NCBI RefSeq assembly: GCF_030866785.1
Contig: NZ_CP133018.1
Span: 3,472,001 to 3,536,000 of the forward strand
Direction: 5' to 3'
From: Agromyces protaetiae
GTDB lineage: Bacteria > Actinomycetota > Actinomycetes > Actinomycetales > Microbacteriaceae
Length of the DNA: 64,000 nt
Position 1 is the first letter of the stretch, and every line of letters begins with the position of its first letter. The position numbers were made by a program, and so were the translations under genes. Below are positions 17,013 through 25,400 of this stretch, one piece after another. The notes beneath the pieces were generated by a model that worked only from the letters and a program-made list of their open reading frames with translations, was not told where the DNA came from and ran no database searches.

Positions 17013-18413
17013 TCACCAATAAATTGCGATGATCTCCGTGTCGAGGATTCGCTCATCGGTGGTGGCCGCCGGCAACGAGTTCGCCTGCGCCGCAGCAGCA
17101 GCCGAAACCCGGACATTCGACATTGGCGTTGGGAACAGCCTGAGTCCTGCCTTAGCCCTAGCCTCTTGACGCGCATGCAAGTCGTGCTCCGGCGAGAGCG
17201 CCTGACAGCCCATCTGGCCCACCGCGAAATCCCGCACGCGGTCGAATGCCTCCTTCTGGGCAACCGCATCGGACGACCCCGCCGACACCTGAGTGACGAG
17301 TTCTACAAAGGCACTATTGCCTTCATCTGTCCACGACGGACTCGTCGCCACGATTGCATCCTTGTAGCGCACAAGCGCGTCCGCCATCACGAGATTCTGA
17401 GCCTGGAGGCCTGAACCAGGAACGTCGGCAGCGGTCGGCGACCGGATTGCATTGATTTGGTCGACGAAGCCGGGCGCGATTTCACTAAAGAGGTCCGCCA
17501 GCTTGACCGGGGTCCACTTGTCGTGAAGACCATCCCGAGCGACACGACAGAGCATCGTAAAACGGGCTTCCGAGAACAACACTCGGCGCACGTCCTTCCA
17601 GAATCCTAGGTGCTCCGTAACACCCGCGATCCGCAACGGCCTTGTTTCCAGGTGAAGATCTTTGATCGCGTGCTTATGTGCGACGTACTCCACCCCCTCG
17701 ACCGTGACGACGACATAATTCACAGCCGTCGCCTTGACGGGAATGAGGCCTGCGAGAAAGCGGTCGAGCACTTTCATAATCGGTGCCGACTCGCGAAGGA
17801 ATCCGAGCACCCCGCGGTCGAACATCCCGGGGAAGTCGTCCGCCATGGCGGACCACTCGTTCATCATCGCTCCGAGCTTGAAGACTGGGTCTACTGCGAG
17901 TACCACTTCGACTTCGATGAGAGCACCACGGGTGAACGAAGTGGCGTTCTCGGCGATGTTCGGCTTCGCGCTTTGCATTTCACTCACTTGCTCGAACGCC
18001 CTAGGCGTCAGCGCGGGAGCAACGAGACCAAAGCTAAGCGGGAGCTCTCGCAGCTCCTTGAAGAGGGTTTGAATTATCGCCTTCCGCGAGCTCTGTGTGC
18101 TATCGCTGTTGCTCGTCTGATACCGAGCGCTGACTTTTGACTCCGCCTTGCCCACGAGCTCAGTTCCCACCGAAGCGCCCATAGTCCCAATCAGCTCAGC
18201 TTCATCCGCGCGGGAAATTGCCTGCGTGATCGCTTCCGGAATGGTGTCAGTCTGCGAGACAAGAAGACTATGAAGGCTCACGGCATCGAGGTAGACGAAC
18301 TCACGCAGCGGCAGTTGACGCCTAATCTCTTCGCTGTCAGCGCGGTGACGGCGGCCTTCCTGCCAAGCCTTTAACGTCCTGATCGGATGCCGCATCGACG
18401 TCCTAAGCGACAT
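17013..18413 (-). CDS. DUF6414-like protein, partner of an AAA+ ATPase
   Basis: 466 residues, with no signal peptide or clear membrane helix. After a basic start, LPLREFVYLDAVSLHSLLVSQ (~34-54) resembles the opening of DUF6414 proteins; ASRADEAELIGTMGASVG and a Ser/Lys-rich QTSNSDSTQSSRKAIIQTL segment follow. A central beta-rich part (GALIEVEVVLAVDPVFKLG; VNYVVVTVEGVEYVAHKHAI) may be a lipid- or protein-binding module. The extreme C-terminus is IIAIYW. The start overlaps the AAA+ gene end by 11 nt, strong evidence of coupled synthesis and a complex. Base composition is clearly lower in GC than the flanks, suggesting transfer. The function is unknown; a stress or defence role is inference. Confidence 0.7.
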   Translation of the reverse strand: MSLRTSMRHPIRTLKAWQEGRRHRADSEEIRRQLPLREFVYLDAVSLHSLLVSQTDTIPEAITQAISRADEAELIGTMGASVGTELVGKAESKVSARYQTSNSDSTQSSRKAIIQTLFKELRELPLSFGLVAPALTPRAFEQVSEMQSAKPNIAENATSFTRGALIEVEVVLAVDPVFKLGAMMNEWSAMADDFPGMFDRGVLGFLRESAPIMKVLDRFLAGLIPVKATAVNYVVVTVEGVEYVAHKHAIKDLHLETRPLRIAGVTEHLGFWKDVRRVLFSEARFTMLCRVARDGLHDKWTPVKLADLFSEIAPGFVDQINAIRSPTAADVPGSGLQAQNLVMADALVRYKDAIVATSPSWTDEGNSAFVELVTQVSAGSSDAVAQKEAFDRVRDFAVGQMGCQALSPEHDLHARQEARAKAGLRLFPTPMSNVRVSAAAAAQANSLPAATTDERILDTEIIAIYW

Positions 18414-19641
18414 TGGACGATTCCGATCTAACGTGAACCGGCCGCGTGCGCACGCGCTCGAAGGCGATGGCGAGGTCTTCGTCTGCGATGCTCACGCGGC
18501 CATCACCGGCCGCTAGGAGTGCCGCCTCGGTCCACAGCGCCGTCAGCATGGCACCTGACCAGCCCTCGGTTGCCGTCGTGAGTTCCTCCAGCGGGAGATT
18601 CACATCCGTCTCGAGCTCGTTCGCCTTCAGTGTCAAAATCTCGAAACGATCCTGTGGGGCCGGCAGATTGAACTGAATCTCCCAGTCGAACCGGCCTGGA
18701 CGCAGGAGTGCTTCATCAATATCCTCCACACGGTTCGTGGCAGCAATCACGATGACGTTACTGTCCGCCTCGAACCCGTCTAAAAGAGTAAGTAGCTGGG
18801 CGACGACGCGCTTGGACTCGCCGTTGGTATCAGACGAACGACGCCCCGCAATGCTGTCGATCTCATCGAAGAAGATGATCGCTCGAGGCTTCTTAGCCGC
18901 ATCCTCAAAGAGTCGACGAAGAGCTTCTTCGCTATCGCCAACCCATTTGCTCACAATTGACGGCCCACTGACAAGGTAGAAGACCGCGTCCGCAACGTCT
19001 GCGATGACACGAGCGAGATGGGTTTTTCCTGTGCCAGGAGCGCCCGTGAAGATCACACCTTTGACAGGCTTCGCGCCGATTCTCCGAAGTTCTTCAGCTC
19101 GATCCAGTTGCGTCTCAATGAGTTCTCGCGCTCGGGCTTTGACGTCTTCGTACCCGCCGAATGAATCAAAAGTCAGCTTCGTATCGCCGGGCCTAACAAT
19201 GTATTCGCCGAGGTCCTCGTCAATCCCTGAATCTCGATATCTGAGGGGCGTCTCCGATAACACGCGGATGATGCCGTCAATTTCTGTGTATTGGATCGTA
19301 TTTCCAGAATCGATCTCGATACGTGGAACACCATCAAGGACCCGCATGCCACCACCGCTAGTCTCAATGACAACACCATCATCAAGGATTTTTCGGACCA
19401 CACCGACCCCGCTGTCGTCCACCCAAGCGGAACTAGGCGCACGAGACCACTGCTGTTCATTGATGAAGATCACGTCGCCTCTCTGCAGGTCAACGGGCTC
19501 AGTGAAGGAGAAGCGCGAGTTACCACCGCTCACCGTGCGTCCGAGGAATATATACCCAACGTCAAGCACAGCGATCACCTTGATCAGGACACCGTCGGAC
19601 ATCGACTCGATTTCTCCGCTCGCCTCGTCGCGCATCGCCAC
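18403..19641 (-). CDS. AAA+ ATPase of the CDC48/PAN type
   Basis: 412 residues from the GTG at 19641, which has GGAGGA 5 nt upstream (an ATG at 19731 lacks any site; 19635 is an alternative). The N-terminal ~150 residues are beta-rich, like the OB/SAFE-type domains of proteasomal ATPases (YIFLGRTVSGG; GDVIFINEQQ; GVGVVRKIL). A single AAA+ module follows: GGYEDVKARARELIE, Walker A GAPGTGKTHLAR (~200), Walker B AIIFFDEIDSIAGRR (~257), sensor-1 VIVIAATNRVEDID, Arg finger ALLRPGRFD, and the C-terminal lid WSGAMLTALWTEAALLA. Such ATPases unfold or remodel proteins. It has no HbYX tail or fused protease. It is the first gene of a two-gene operon with lower GC than its surroundings. Confidence 0.85.
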   Translation of the reverse strand: MAMRDEASGEIESMSDGVLIKVIAVLDVGYIFLGRTVSGGNSRFSFTEPVDLQRGDVIFINEQQWSRAPSSAWVDDSGVGVVRKILDDGVVIETSGGGMRVLDGVPRIEIDSGNTIQYTEIDGIIRVLSETPLRYRDSGIDEDLGEYIVRPGDTKLTFDSFGGYEDVKARARELIETQLDRAEELRRIGAKPVKGVIFTGAPGTGKTHLARVIADVADAVFYLVSGPSIVSKWVGDSEEALRRLFEDAAKKPRAIIFFDEIDSIAGRRSSDTNGESKRVVAQLLTLLDGFEADSNVIVIAATNRVEDIDEALLRPGRFDWEIQFNLPAPQDRFEILTLKANELETDVNLPLEELTTATEGWSGAMLTALWTEAALLAAGDGRVSIADEDLAIAFERVRTRPVHVRSESSNVA

Positions 19642-19933
19642 GCAGTTCCTCCAACTCCTATCAAGGCACTTACTCGGACGCCGCCAGATCGGCGGTAGCA
19701 CTGCGCGTCGTTCTTCGAACTTCGAGGCCATCTGTCGTCTTCGGCGCCGACGGGCCTGCTCGTACCCAGTTGCTCATACCGTACCGGTGGGGACCGGCGA
19801 GCAGGCGACCACTTGAGATGCCGCCGCTTCGTCAGCTATCCGACCAGGCGGACCACGAACAACGGACGCAACCTCCGAAGATAATCGCACCGAGCGATGC
19901 GAGCATCTATTGCTTCCCTTTTCACCATCTCGC

Positions 19934-19947
19934 GTTACATGTAACAT
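19934..19947 (+). promoter_or_regulatory. mazEF promoter/operator
   Basis: GTTACATGTAAC (19934-19945) is a perfect 12-bp palindrome overlapping a -10 TAACAT (19942-19947), which stands 6 nt before the antitoxin ATG. This fits autoregulation by the antitoxin/toxin complex on a leaderless transcript. The rest of the gap 19642-19933 contains no gene that I can see. Confidence 0.6.
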
Positions 19948-19953
19948 GAAGGT

Positions 19954-20157
19954 ATGGCTGTCAGAGAACGCGTGAGTGCGCACCGTGCCAGGCTCCGCGA
20001 GCAAGGGCTGCGCCCGGTGCAGATTTGGGTGCCCGACGTACGCTCGGCCGAGTTCGCGGCCGAGGCCCACCGGCAGGCGCGACTCGTCGCGGACGCGAGC
20101 CGACTGACCGATGACCAGGACTTCGTCGAAGCCGTCTCGACGGACTGGGACGAGTGA
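19954..20157 (+). CDS. mazE: MazE-type antitoxin (DUF3018)
   Basis: 67 residues: an Arg-rich N-terminus (MAVRERVSAHRARLREQGLRPVQIWVPD, here quoted only as its pattern RVSAHR...LRPVQIWVPD) typical of DUF3018 MazE-like antitoxins, then a helical EAHRQARLVADA and an acidic tail (DDQDFVEAVSTDWDE) expected to wrap the toxin. It should neutralise the adjacent MazF and bind the operator. Its stop overlaps the toxin start by 4 nt. Confidence 0.9.
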   Translation: MAVRERVSAHRARLREQGLRPVQIWVPDVRSAEFAAEAHRQARLVADASRLTDDQDFVEAVSTDWDE

Positions 20158-20477
20158 GACGCGGCGAGATCTGGCTGGTGGCCGGCGGCGTCTACGCCTC
20201 CAAACCACGGCCGGCGCTCATCGTGCAAGACGACCGTTTCGACACCGACTCGGTCACAGTATGCCCGTTCACGACCACAGACATCGACGCACCCCTGCTC
20301 CGCCTCGAGGTCCCCGCCGACCCGACCTCCGGCATCTCACAGCGGAGCTTCATCATGATCGACAAGCTGACGACCGTCCGCCGCACGAATGTCGGCGCAA
20401 TGGTCGGCCGGCTCTCCTCGACTCAGCTCGTCGAGTTCGAGCGGCGGGCCATCGTGTTCCTGGGTCTCGCCGGCTGA
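20154..20477 (+). CDS. mazF: MazF/PemK-family endoribonuclease toxin
   Basis: 107 residues with the full MazF fold signature: MRRGEIWLVAG at the start, KPRPALIVQDD, VTVCPFTTT, then RSFIMIDKLTTVRRTNVGAMVGRLS. MazF toxins cut mRNA at short sequence motifs and arrest growth under stress. The GTG start overlaps the antitoxin stop (GTGA), the usual toxin-antitoxin coupling. Length is normal for the family and key regions look intact, so the pair is probably active. Confidence 0.93.
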   Translation: MRRGEIWLVAGGVYASKPRPALIVQDDRFDTDSVTVCPFTTTDIDAPLLRLEVPADPTSGISQRSFIMIDKLTTVRRTNVGAMVGRLSSTQLVEFERRAIVFLGLAG

Positions 20478-20500
20478 CCTCCAGGACCCGGCCGGCACGA

Positions 20501-20534
20501 CGAGGCGCCCGGGCGATTCCGCCCGGGCGCCTCG
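20501..20534. terminator. bidirectional terminator after mazF
   Basis: A perfect 15-bp stem, CGAGGCGCCCGGGCG (20501-20515) with its complement at 20520-20534 and a 4-nt ATTC loop. It separates mazF from the convergent HDAC-like gene and probably serves both. Confidence 0.85.
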
Positions 20535-20549
20535 ATCAGTCGTGGTTCG

Positions 20550-21668
20550 CTACACCACGAGCCCGAGCTGTCGCGCGAGCGCCTCGCTCGCGCCGATGAC
20601 CTCGTCTTGCCAGGGCTTCAGCGGATGCGCCGGCGAGTGCTCGAACGAGTGGGCGTAGGGGTCGGGCACGCCCGTCTCGACGCCGCTGATCGCCTCGAGG
20701 ACGGCGAGACCGCAGTACGGCACGTAGACGGGCGAGTAGCCGCCCTCGTGTGAGAAGACCAGCCGGCCGTCGCACAGCTCGTCGGCGAGCGCGACGAGGG
20801 TGCTCGCCATCGACCGGTACGCGCTCGCGGTGACCGTCATCCCCCCGAGCGGGTCGACCGCTGACGCGTCGAAGCCGCTCGCGACCATGATGAGCTGCGG
20901 CTTGAACGCGCGGAGCGCGGGGCCGACGACGCGCTCGAACGCCGCGAGGTAGGCGCCGTTCCCGCTGCCCGCCGGCAACGGCACGTTGATGGTCGCGCCG
21001 GCCCCCGCCCCGAACCCCCTCTCGTCGACGAGGCCGGAGTCCTGAGGGAACAGCCGGTCCTGGTGCAGCGAGATCGCGAGCACGTCCGGATCGTCCTCGT
21101 AGATGTGCTGGGTGCCGTTGCCGTGGTGCACGTCGTAGTCGACGACCGCGACGCGTTCGACCCCGTGGTGCACACGCGCCCACTCGATCGCGATCGGGAT
21201 GTTGGCGAACAGGCAGTAGCCCATCCCCAGGTCACGTTCGGCGTGGTGCCCGGGCGGACGCACGAGGGCGTAGGCGTTGTCGACGGCCCCGGTCAGCACC
21301 GCCTCGGTGGCGGTGATCGTTCCGCCGGCCGCGAGCAGCGCGATCTCGTAGGCGCCCCGGCCGAACGGGGACCAGCCGTCACCCGCGTCGCCGAGCTGTG
21401 CCTCGCTCTGCGACCTGATGTGCTCGAGGTGCCGGGGCGTGTGCACCCGCAGCACGTCCTCCTCGGTCGCGAGGGCGGGGCGCAGCTTCGTGAGGTGCTC
21501 GACGAGGCCACTGACCTCGACGAGGCTGTTGAACCTCGTCTTCGACTCGGGCGACTCGAAGTTGTGGAACGGCTGCACCATGGGCCCGGGCGGCACGATG
21601 CCCGCGAACGTGCCCGTGTCGTGCCATCCGTACCGTTCGTGCCAGACGTATCCGGTGTTCCTGGTCAT
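20550..21668 (-). CDS. class II histone-deacetylase-like amidohydrolase
   Basis: 372 residues. Zn-dependent deacetylase motifs are in order: RPPGHHAERDLGMGYCLFAN (catalytic His pair), VAVVDYDVHHGNGTQHIY (Zn ligands Asp and His), ASGFDASAVDPLGGM (Zn ligand Asp) and HEGGYSPVYVPYCGLAVL. Bacterial members remove acetyl groups from small amides such as acetylpolyamines, or from proteins. It is the last gene of an ABC-importer operon and overlaps the permease stop by 4 nt, so the likely substrate is an N-acetylated compound brought in by that importer; this is inference. Confidence 0.9.
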   Translation of the reverse strand: MTRNTGYVWHERYGWHDTGTFAGIVPPGPMVQPFHNFESPESKTRFNSLVEVSGLVEHLTKLRPALATEEDVLRVHTPRHLEHIRSQSEAQLGDAGDGWSPFGRGAYEIALLAAGGTITATEAVLTGAVDNAYALVRPPGHHAERDLGMGYCLFANIPIAIEWARVHHGVERVAVVDYDVHHGNGTQHIYEDDPDVLAISLHQDRLFPQDSGLVDERGFGAGAGATINVPLPAGSGNGAYLAAFERVVGPALRAFKPQLIMVASGFDASAVDPLGGMTVTASAYRSMASTLVALADELCDGRLVFSHEGGYSPVYVPYCGLAVLEAISGVETGVPDPYAHSFEHSPAHPLKPWQDEVIGASEALARQLGLVV

Positions 21669-22729
21669 GCGTCTCCTCCGCGCGCGGTCGATGCCGGCGC
21701 CGTCTCGGGTTCGTCGTCTGGATCGGGATGCTGATCGGGGCCCTGCGCCGTGCGTTTGCCGAGCTGGGCCCACGCGCGACGCAGCATCCGCTGGATCGAC
21801 GTGTCGAGCGCGACGGCGACCACGAGGGTCGCACCGACGAGGATGGTCTGCACGAACGGCGAGACCTGCAGGAAGACCAGGCCGTTGCTCAGCACCTTGA
21901 AGAAGAGCAGACCGGCGACCACACCCGAGATACGCCCCATGCCACCCTCGAACGCGACGCCGCCGAGCAGCACGACCGTGAGCGCCTGGAGCTCCATGCC
22001 CGAGCCGATCACCGGGCTCGCCGACTGCACCTTCGCGGTGAGCATGACGCCGGCGATCGCGGCGGCGACACCCGACGCGATGAACAGCTGGAAGCGCCGC
22101 AGCGGCACGTTGATGCCCATGAGGTGCGCGGCCCGCTCGTTGCCGCCGATCGCGAGGACCTCCTTGCCGAGCTTGTTGCGGCGCAGGAAGTACCAGCCGA
22201 GCGCCACGACAAGCACCAGCAGCACGATCTGCAGCGGGACCGGCCCGATGCTGAACGTGCCGATCGCGCGGAAGTCTTCGGGCAGGCTCGACCGCTGCAC
22301 GGTCTTGCCGCCCGTGATCAGCTGTGCGAAACCGCCCCAGATGCTGAGGAAGCCGAGCGTGACCACGATCGGGTTGAGCCGCAGGTAGGCGATGAGGAAC
22401 CCGTTGATCGCACCCGCCACGGCGCCGAGCGCGAGCGCGACCGCGAGACCCAGCAGAGTGTTGCCGGTCGCGGCCATGGTCAGGGCCGACGTGACGGCGG
22501 CCGCGGAGGCGACCGAGCCGACCGACAGGTCGAGCGAGCCCGACATGACGAGGAAGGCGAGCGGGATGACGATGAGCCCGAGCTCGGCGGACTGCAGCAG
22601 AATGTTCTGCGCGTTGCCGAGCGTTGCGAAGTTCGGGTTCAGGATCGCGAACAGCGCCACGAGCAGGACGAGTGCGGCGAAGATGCCGTTCTTCGCGACG
22701 AACAGCGAGATCGCTGACGAGGTTTTCAT
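21665..22729 (-). CDS. sugar-type ABC importer permease (RbsC-like)
   Basis: 354 residues, about ten membrane helices, BPD_transp_2 family: SGSLDLSVGSVASAAAVTSA (the conserved DLSVG), LNPIVVTLGFLSIWGGFAQL, GNERAAHLMGINV (the EAA-like coupling loop) and VVLLGGVAFEGGMGRISGVVAG. It forms the channel of a ribose/autoinducer-2 type importer. The C-terminal ~45 residues are a charged, Asp/Pro-rich extension. The ATG at 22729 overlaps the ATPase gene end by 4 nt. The substrate is unknown. Confidence 0.92.
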   Translation of the reverse strand: MKTSSAISLFVAKNGIFAALVLLVALFAILNPNFATLGNAQNILLQSAELGLIVIPLAFLVMSGSLDLSVGSVASAAAVTSALTMAATGNTLLGLAVALALGAVAGAINGFLIAYLRLNPIVVTLGFLSIWGGFAQLITGGKTVQRSSLPEDFRAIGTFSIGPVPLQIVLLVLVVALGWYFLRRNKLGKEVLAIGGNERAAHLMGINVPLRRFQLFIASGVAAAIAGVMLTAKVQSASPVIGSGMELQALTVVLLGGVAFEGGMGRISGVVAGLLFFKVLSNGLVFLQVSPFVQTILVGATLVVAVALDTSIQRMLRRAWAQLGKRTAQGPDQHPDPDDEPETAPASTARGGDA

Positions 22730-24219
22730 GAGGCGATTCCTTCGGTGCTGGGGCGCTCGGCGCCGTCCGCGAGGTCGAGCAGGGAGGCGAGCAGGCGCTC
22801 GTCGAAGTCGGGGGTGCGAGGCAGCTCGCGCACGAGCGCACCGAGCAGCACGTACGCCCGGTCGCACATCGACGCGATCTCGTCGGACTCGGCGGAGGCG
22901 ACCACGACGGTCGCCCCGCTCGCCGCGAGCTCGCGAACGGCACGCACGATGTCGGCCTTGGCGCCGACGTCGACGCCCTGTGTGGGCTGTGCGAGCAGGA
23001 GCACTCGCGGCTGTTCGGCGAACATCCACCTGGCCAGGAGGTGCTTCTGCCGGTTGCCGCCCGAGAAGCCGTCGATCGGCTCGGAGCGCGCGGGCCCCAT
23101 GATGTTGAGCTTCGCGCGCGCCGAGTCGTATGTGGCCGTCCCGCTTCGCTCGTCGATCCACCATCCAGAGCCGCTCGCCGAATACCAGGGCAGGAAGACG
23201 TTCTCCGCAGCACTCAGCCCGGAGATCAGCCCGTCCTTCTCACGGTCGGCCGGGACCAGGTGGACGCCGCGTCGCATGGCCTGGCGCGGCGCCGCCACCT
23301 CGACCTCGGCCCCGTCGAGCTCGAAACGGCTCCGCCCGTGTACGCCGAAGAGCCGTTCGATGAGCCGGAACTGGTCGCCCGCCGCCATGCCGAAGAGGCC
23401 GACCACCTCCCCCGTGCGCACCTCGAGCCAGTGCGCGCCGTGCGAGACGGCGAGGCCGACCTCCCCGGTCTCCGCGGCCGTCTGCTCGACGGTCACGAGA
23501 TCCGGGGCGAGCGCACGCGCGAGCCGCTGCGGCGTGAACGCCGAGGCCGGTTCGTCGGCGACCAGCCGGCCACCCGAGAGGATCATGATCCGCTCGCACA
23601 CCGACAGGATGTCGGGCAACCGGTGCGACACGTAGATGACGGTGACGCCCTCGTCGGCGAAGCGCCGGATGAGCCGGTGCAGCGCCTCGGTCTCGTGCTT
23701 GCCGAGCGCCGCCGTCGGCTCGTCGAGGAGCAGCACGCGCATGTCCCGGCCGAGCACGCCGCGCGCGAGCCCGACGAGCTGGCGCTGCCCGAGGCTCAGG
23801 CTCGCGACCGGCAGATCGAGGTCGAGCTCGGCGCCGACCCTGGCCAGCGCGTCCGCGGCCGCGCGGCGTCGATCGACGCCGCGCTCCGCGGACTGCGCCA
23901 GCCAGAGGTTCTCGAACACCGTCAGGTTCGACGCGAGCGCCGGCTCCTGGTGCAGGATCGCGATGCCGAGCGAGGCGACGTCGCGCGGCGTGATGCCGCT
24001 CGGCACCTCATCGCCGTCGAGGAGGAACGACCCGCTCGTCGCCCGGATGACCCCCGCGAGCACGTTGAACAGCGTGGACTTGCCCGCGCCGTTGTGCCCG
24101 AGGAGTCCGACGATCTCGCCGGGCGCGATGTCGGCGGTGACCCGGGCGAGGGCCCGGGTCGCGCCGAAGTCGACCGTGATCTCGCGCAGCTCCAGCCGGA
24201 GCGTCGATGAAGCCGGCAT
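22726..24219 (-). CDS. sugar-type ABC importer ATPase, double NBD (RbsA-like)
   Basis: 497 residues with two nucleotide-binding halves. The first is canonical: Walker A GLLGHNGAGKST, signature LSLGQRQLVGLARGVL, Walker B VLLLDEPTAAL and switch His YVSHRL. The second is degenerate at Walker A (GLFGMAAGDQFRL) but keeps FSGGNRQKHLLARW, as in RbsA/MglA ATPases, where one site is often weak. It powers import with the adjacent permease. The ATG at 24219 starts just after the binding-protein stop; upstream in-frame codons lie inside that gene. Confidence 0.93.
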   Translation of the reverse strand: MPASSTLRLELREITVDFGATRALARVTADIAPGEIVGLLGHNGAGKSTLFNVLAGVIRATSGSFLLDGDEVPSGITPRDVASLGIAILHQEPALASNLTVFENLWLAQSAERGVDRRRAAADALARVGAELDLDLPVASLSLGQRQLVGLARGVLGRDMRVLLLDEPTAALGKHETEALHRLIRRFADEGVTVIYVSHRLPDILSVCERIMILSGGRLVADEPASAFTPQRLARALAPDLVTVEQTAAETGEVGLAVSHGAHWLEVRTGEVVGLFGMAAGDQFRLIERLFGVHGRSRFELDGAEVEVAAPRQAMRRGVHLVPADREKDGLISGLSAAENVFLPWYSASGSGWWIDERSGTATYDSARAKLNIMGPARSEPIDGFSGGNRQKHLLARWMFAEQPRVLLLAQPTQGVDVGAKADIVRAVRELAASGATVVVASAESDEIASMCDRAYVLLGALVRELPRTPDFDERLLASLLDLADGAERPSTEGIAS

Positions 24220-24223
24220 GGCG

Positions 24224-25210
24224 CTACTGGTTGACGTAGAAGTCGGCGTAGTTGTCGGGCGTGACCTGGATCGACTCGATGACGATGTCCTCGAGCTCAT
24301 CGCCCTCGGCCGCCGCGATGAGCAGCGACGCGTTCGCCTCGGCGAGGACCTTCGCGGGCAGGATGTAGCTCAGGCGCCAGATCGAGTCCTGCACCGCGAC
24401 GATGTCGAGGATCTCGTCGGTCGCGTCGAGCGCGCCGAGCAGGAACGACGGGTCGTCCTCGGCGACACCCTGGTCGGTCAGGTACTGGTACGCGCCCTGC
24501 AGCGGCTCGGAGGCCATACCCAGCCAGATCTTCGTGTCGGGCTGCGCGGCGAGCTGGCTCTGCGCGGCCGCGTACCCGTCATCGAGGTTGATGACGGAGA
24601 TCTCGTTGATGGAGACGTCCGCGCCGCTGTTCTCGAGCCCGGCCACGATGCCCTCGCTGCGTTCGCGGCCGAGGTCGGTCTCCCAGTAACCGAGGAGCGC
24701 GACCGGCTGCGTGCCCTCCGTGTTCTCCTCGATCCAGGCCCCGGCCTCTTCGCCGAGCCGAACCCCGTCTTCGTAGTTGTTGAGCAGCACCGCAGCCGAC
24801 GTGCCCTCCCAGGCCGACGCGTAGCCGAGCACGGGGATGCCTGCCGCCTGCGCCTTCTCGGTCACGGCCACCATCGAATCGGACTGCACGGGGTAGCCCT
24901 GGATCGCCTTCACGTCGCCGCGCTGGATCCAGTTCTCCCAGTTGTTGACCTGGGTCTGGATGTCCCAGGCGGGGTCGTCGCTCAGGAACTCGTAGCCGGC
25001 CTCGTTGATGATCGGCTCCATGATCGCGAGCTGGTCGACCCAGATCGGGATGTCGAGGCCGGCGAAGCTCATGGCGACCGCTCCCTTGCTCCCGCCCCCG
25101 TCTCCGCCGGAGGTCTCGGAGCCGGTCGCGTCGCCGGCGGCGCAGGAGGACAGCAGCAGCGCAGCGGCGGCGCCGAGGACGACGGCCGCAGAGCGGGTGA
25201 ATCGGTGCAT
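24224..25210 (-). CDS. ABC importer substrate-binding lipoprotein
   Basis: 328 residues. The signal peptide ends in a lipobox (ALLLSSC), so the protein is lipid-anchored outside the membrane. After a Gly/Ser linker the periplasmic-binding-protein type I fold follows (Peripla_BP_4 like: IPIWVDQLAIMEPIINEAGYEF, VKAIQGYPVQSDSMVAVTEKAQAAGIPVLGY, VALLGYWETDLGRERSEGIV). It delivers the solute to the permease/ATPase pair downstream. Sugar-type fold does not prove a sugar ligand, and the HDAC-like gene in the operon hints at an acetylated compound. Confidence 0.92.
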   Translation of the reverse strand: MHRFTRSAAVVLGAAAALLLSSCAAGDATGSETSGGDGGGSKGAVAMSFAGLDIPIWVDQLAIMEPIINEAGYEFLSDDPAWDIQTQVNNWENWIQRGDVKAIQGYPVQSDSMVAVTEKAQAAGIPVLGYASAWEGTSAAVLLNNYEDGVRLGEEAGAWIEENTEGTQPVALLGYWETDLGRERSEGIVAGLENSGADVSINEISVINLDDGYAAAQSQLAAQPDTKIWLGMASEPLQGAYQYLTDQGVAEDDPSFLLGALDATDEILDIVAVQDSIWRLSYILPAKVLAEANASLLIAAAEGDELEDIVIESIQVTPDNYADFYVNQ

Positions 25211-25261
25211 GGTCGAGTCCAGTCAGTCGGGAAAGGGCCGGATGCCCCTTGGTGAAGACAG

Positions 25262-25341
25262 AACGTACGCGAGGTGTCAGCCGGGTTTCTCCGTACAAAT
25301 GCGGAGATCGCGACGAGCGCGCGGAAACGTTACGTACGCGA
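25262..25341. promoter_or_regulatory. candidate regulatory region of the ABC operon
   Basis: ACGTACGCGA occurs twice (25263-25272 and 25332-25341), and between the copies lies an inverted repeat TCTCCG/CGGAGA with an 8-nt centre (25288-25307). All are upstream of the binding-protein gene and downstream of the LuxR gene, so the LuxR protein is the obvious candidate binder. No -10/-35 pair was placed with confidence. Confidence 0.4.
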
Positions 25342-25400
25342 AACACGGCGACGCGCGACGCACAGAGCACGTGGGCTCAGCGCAGACCGCGCAGGTGTGC

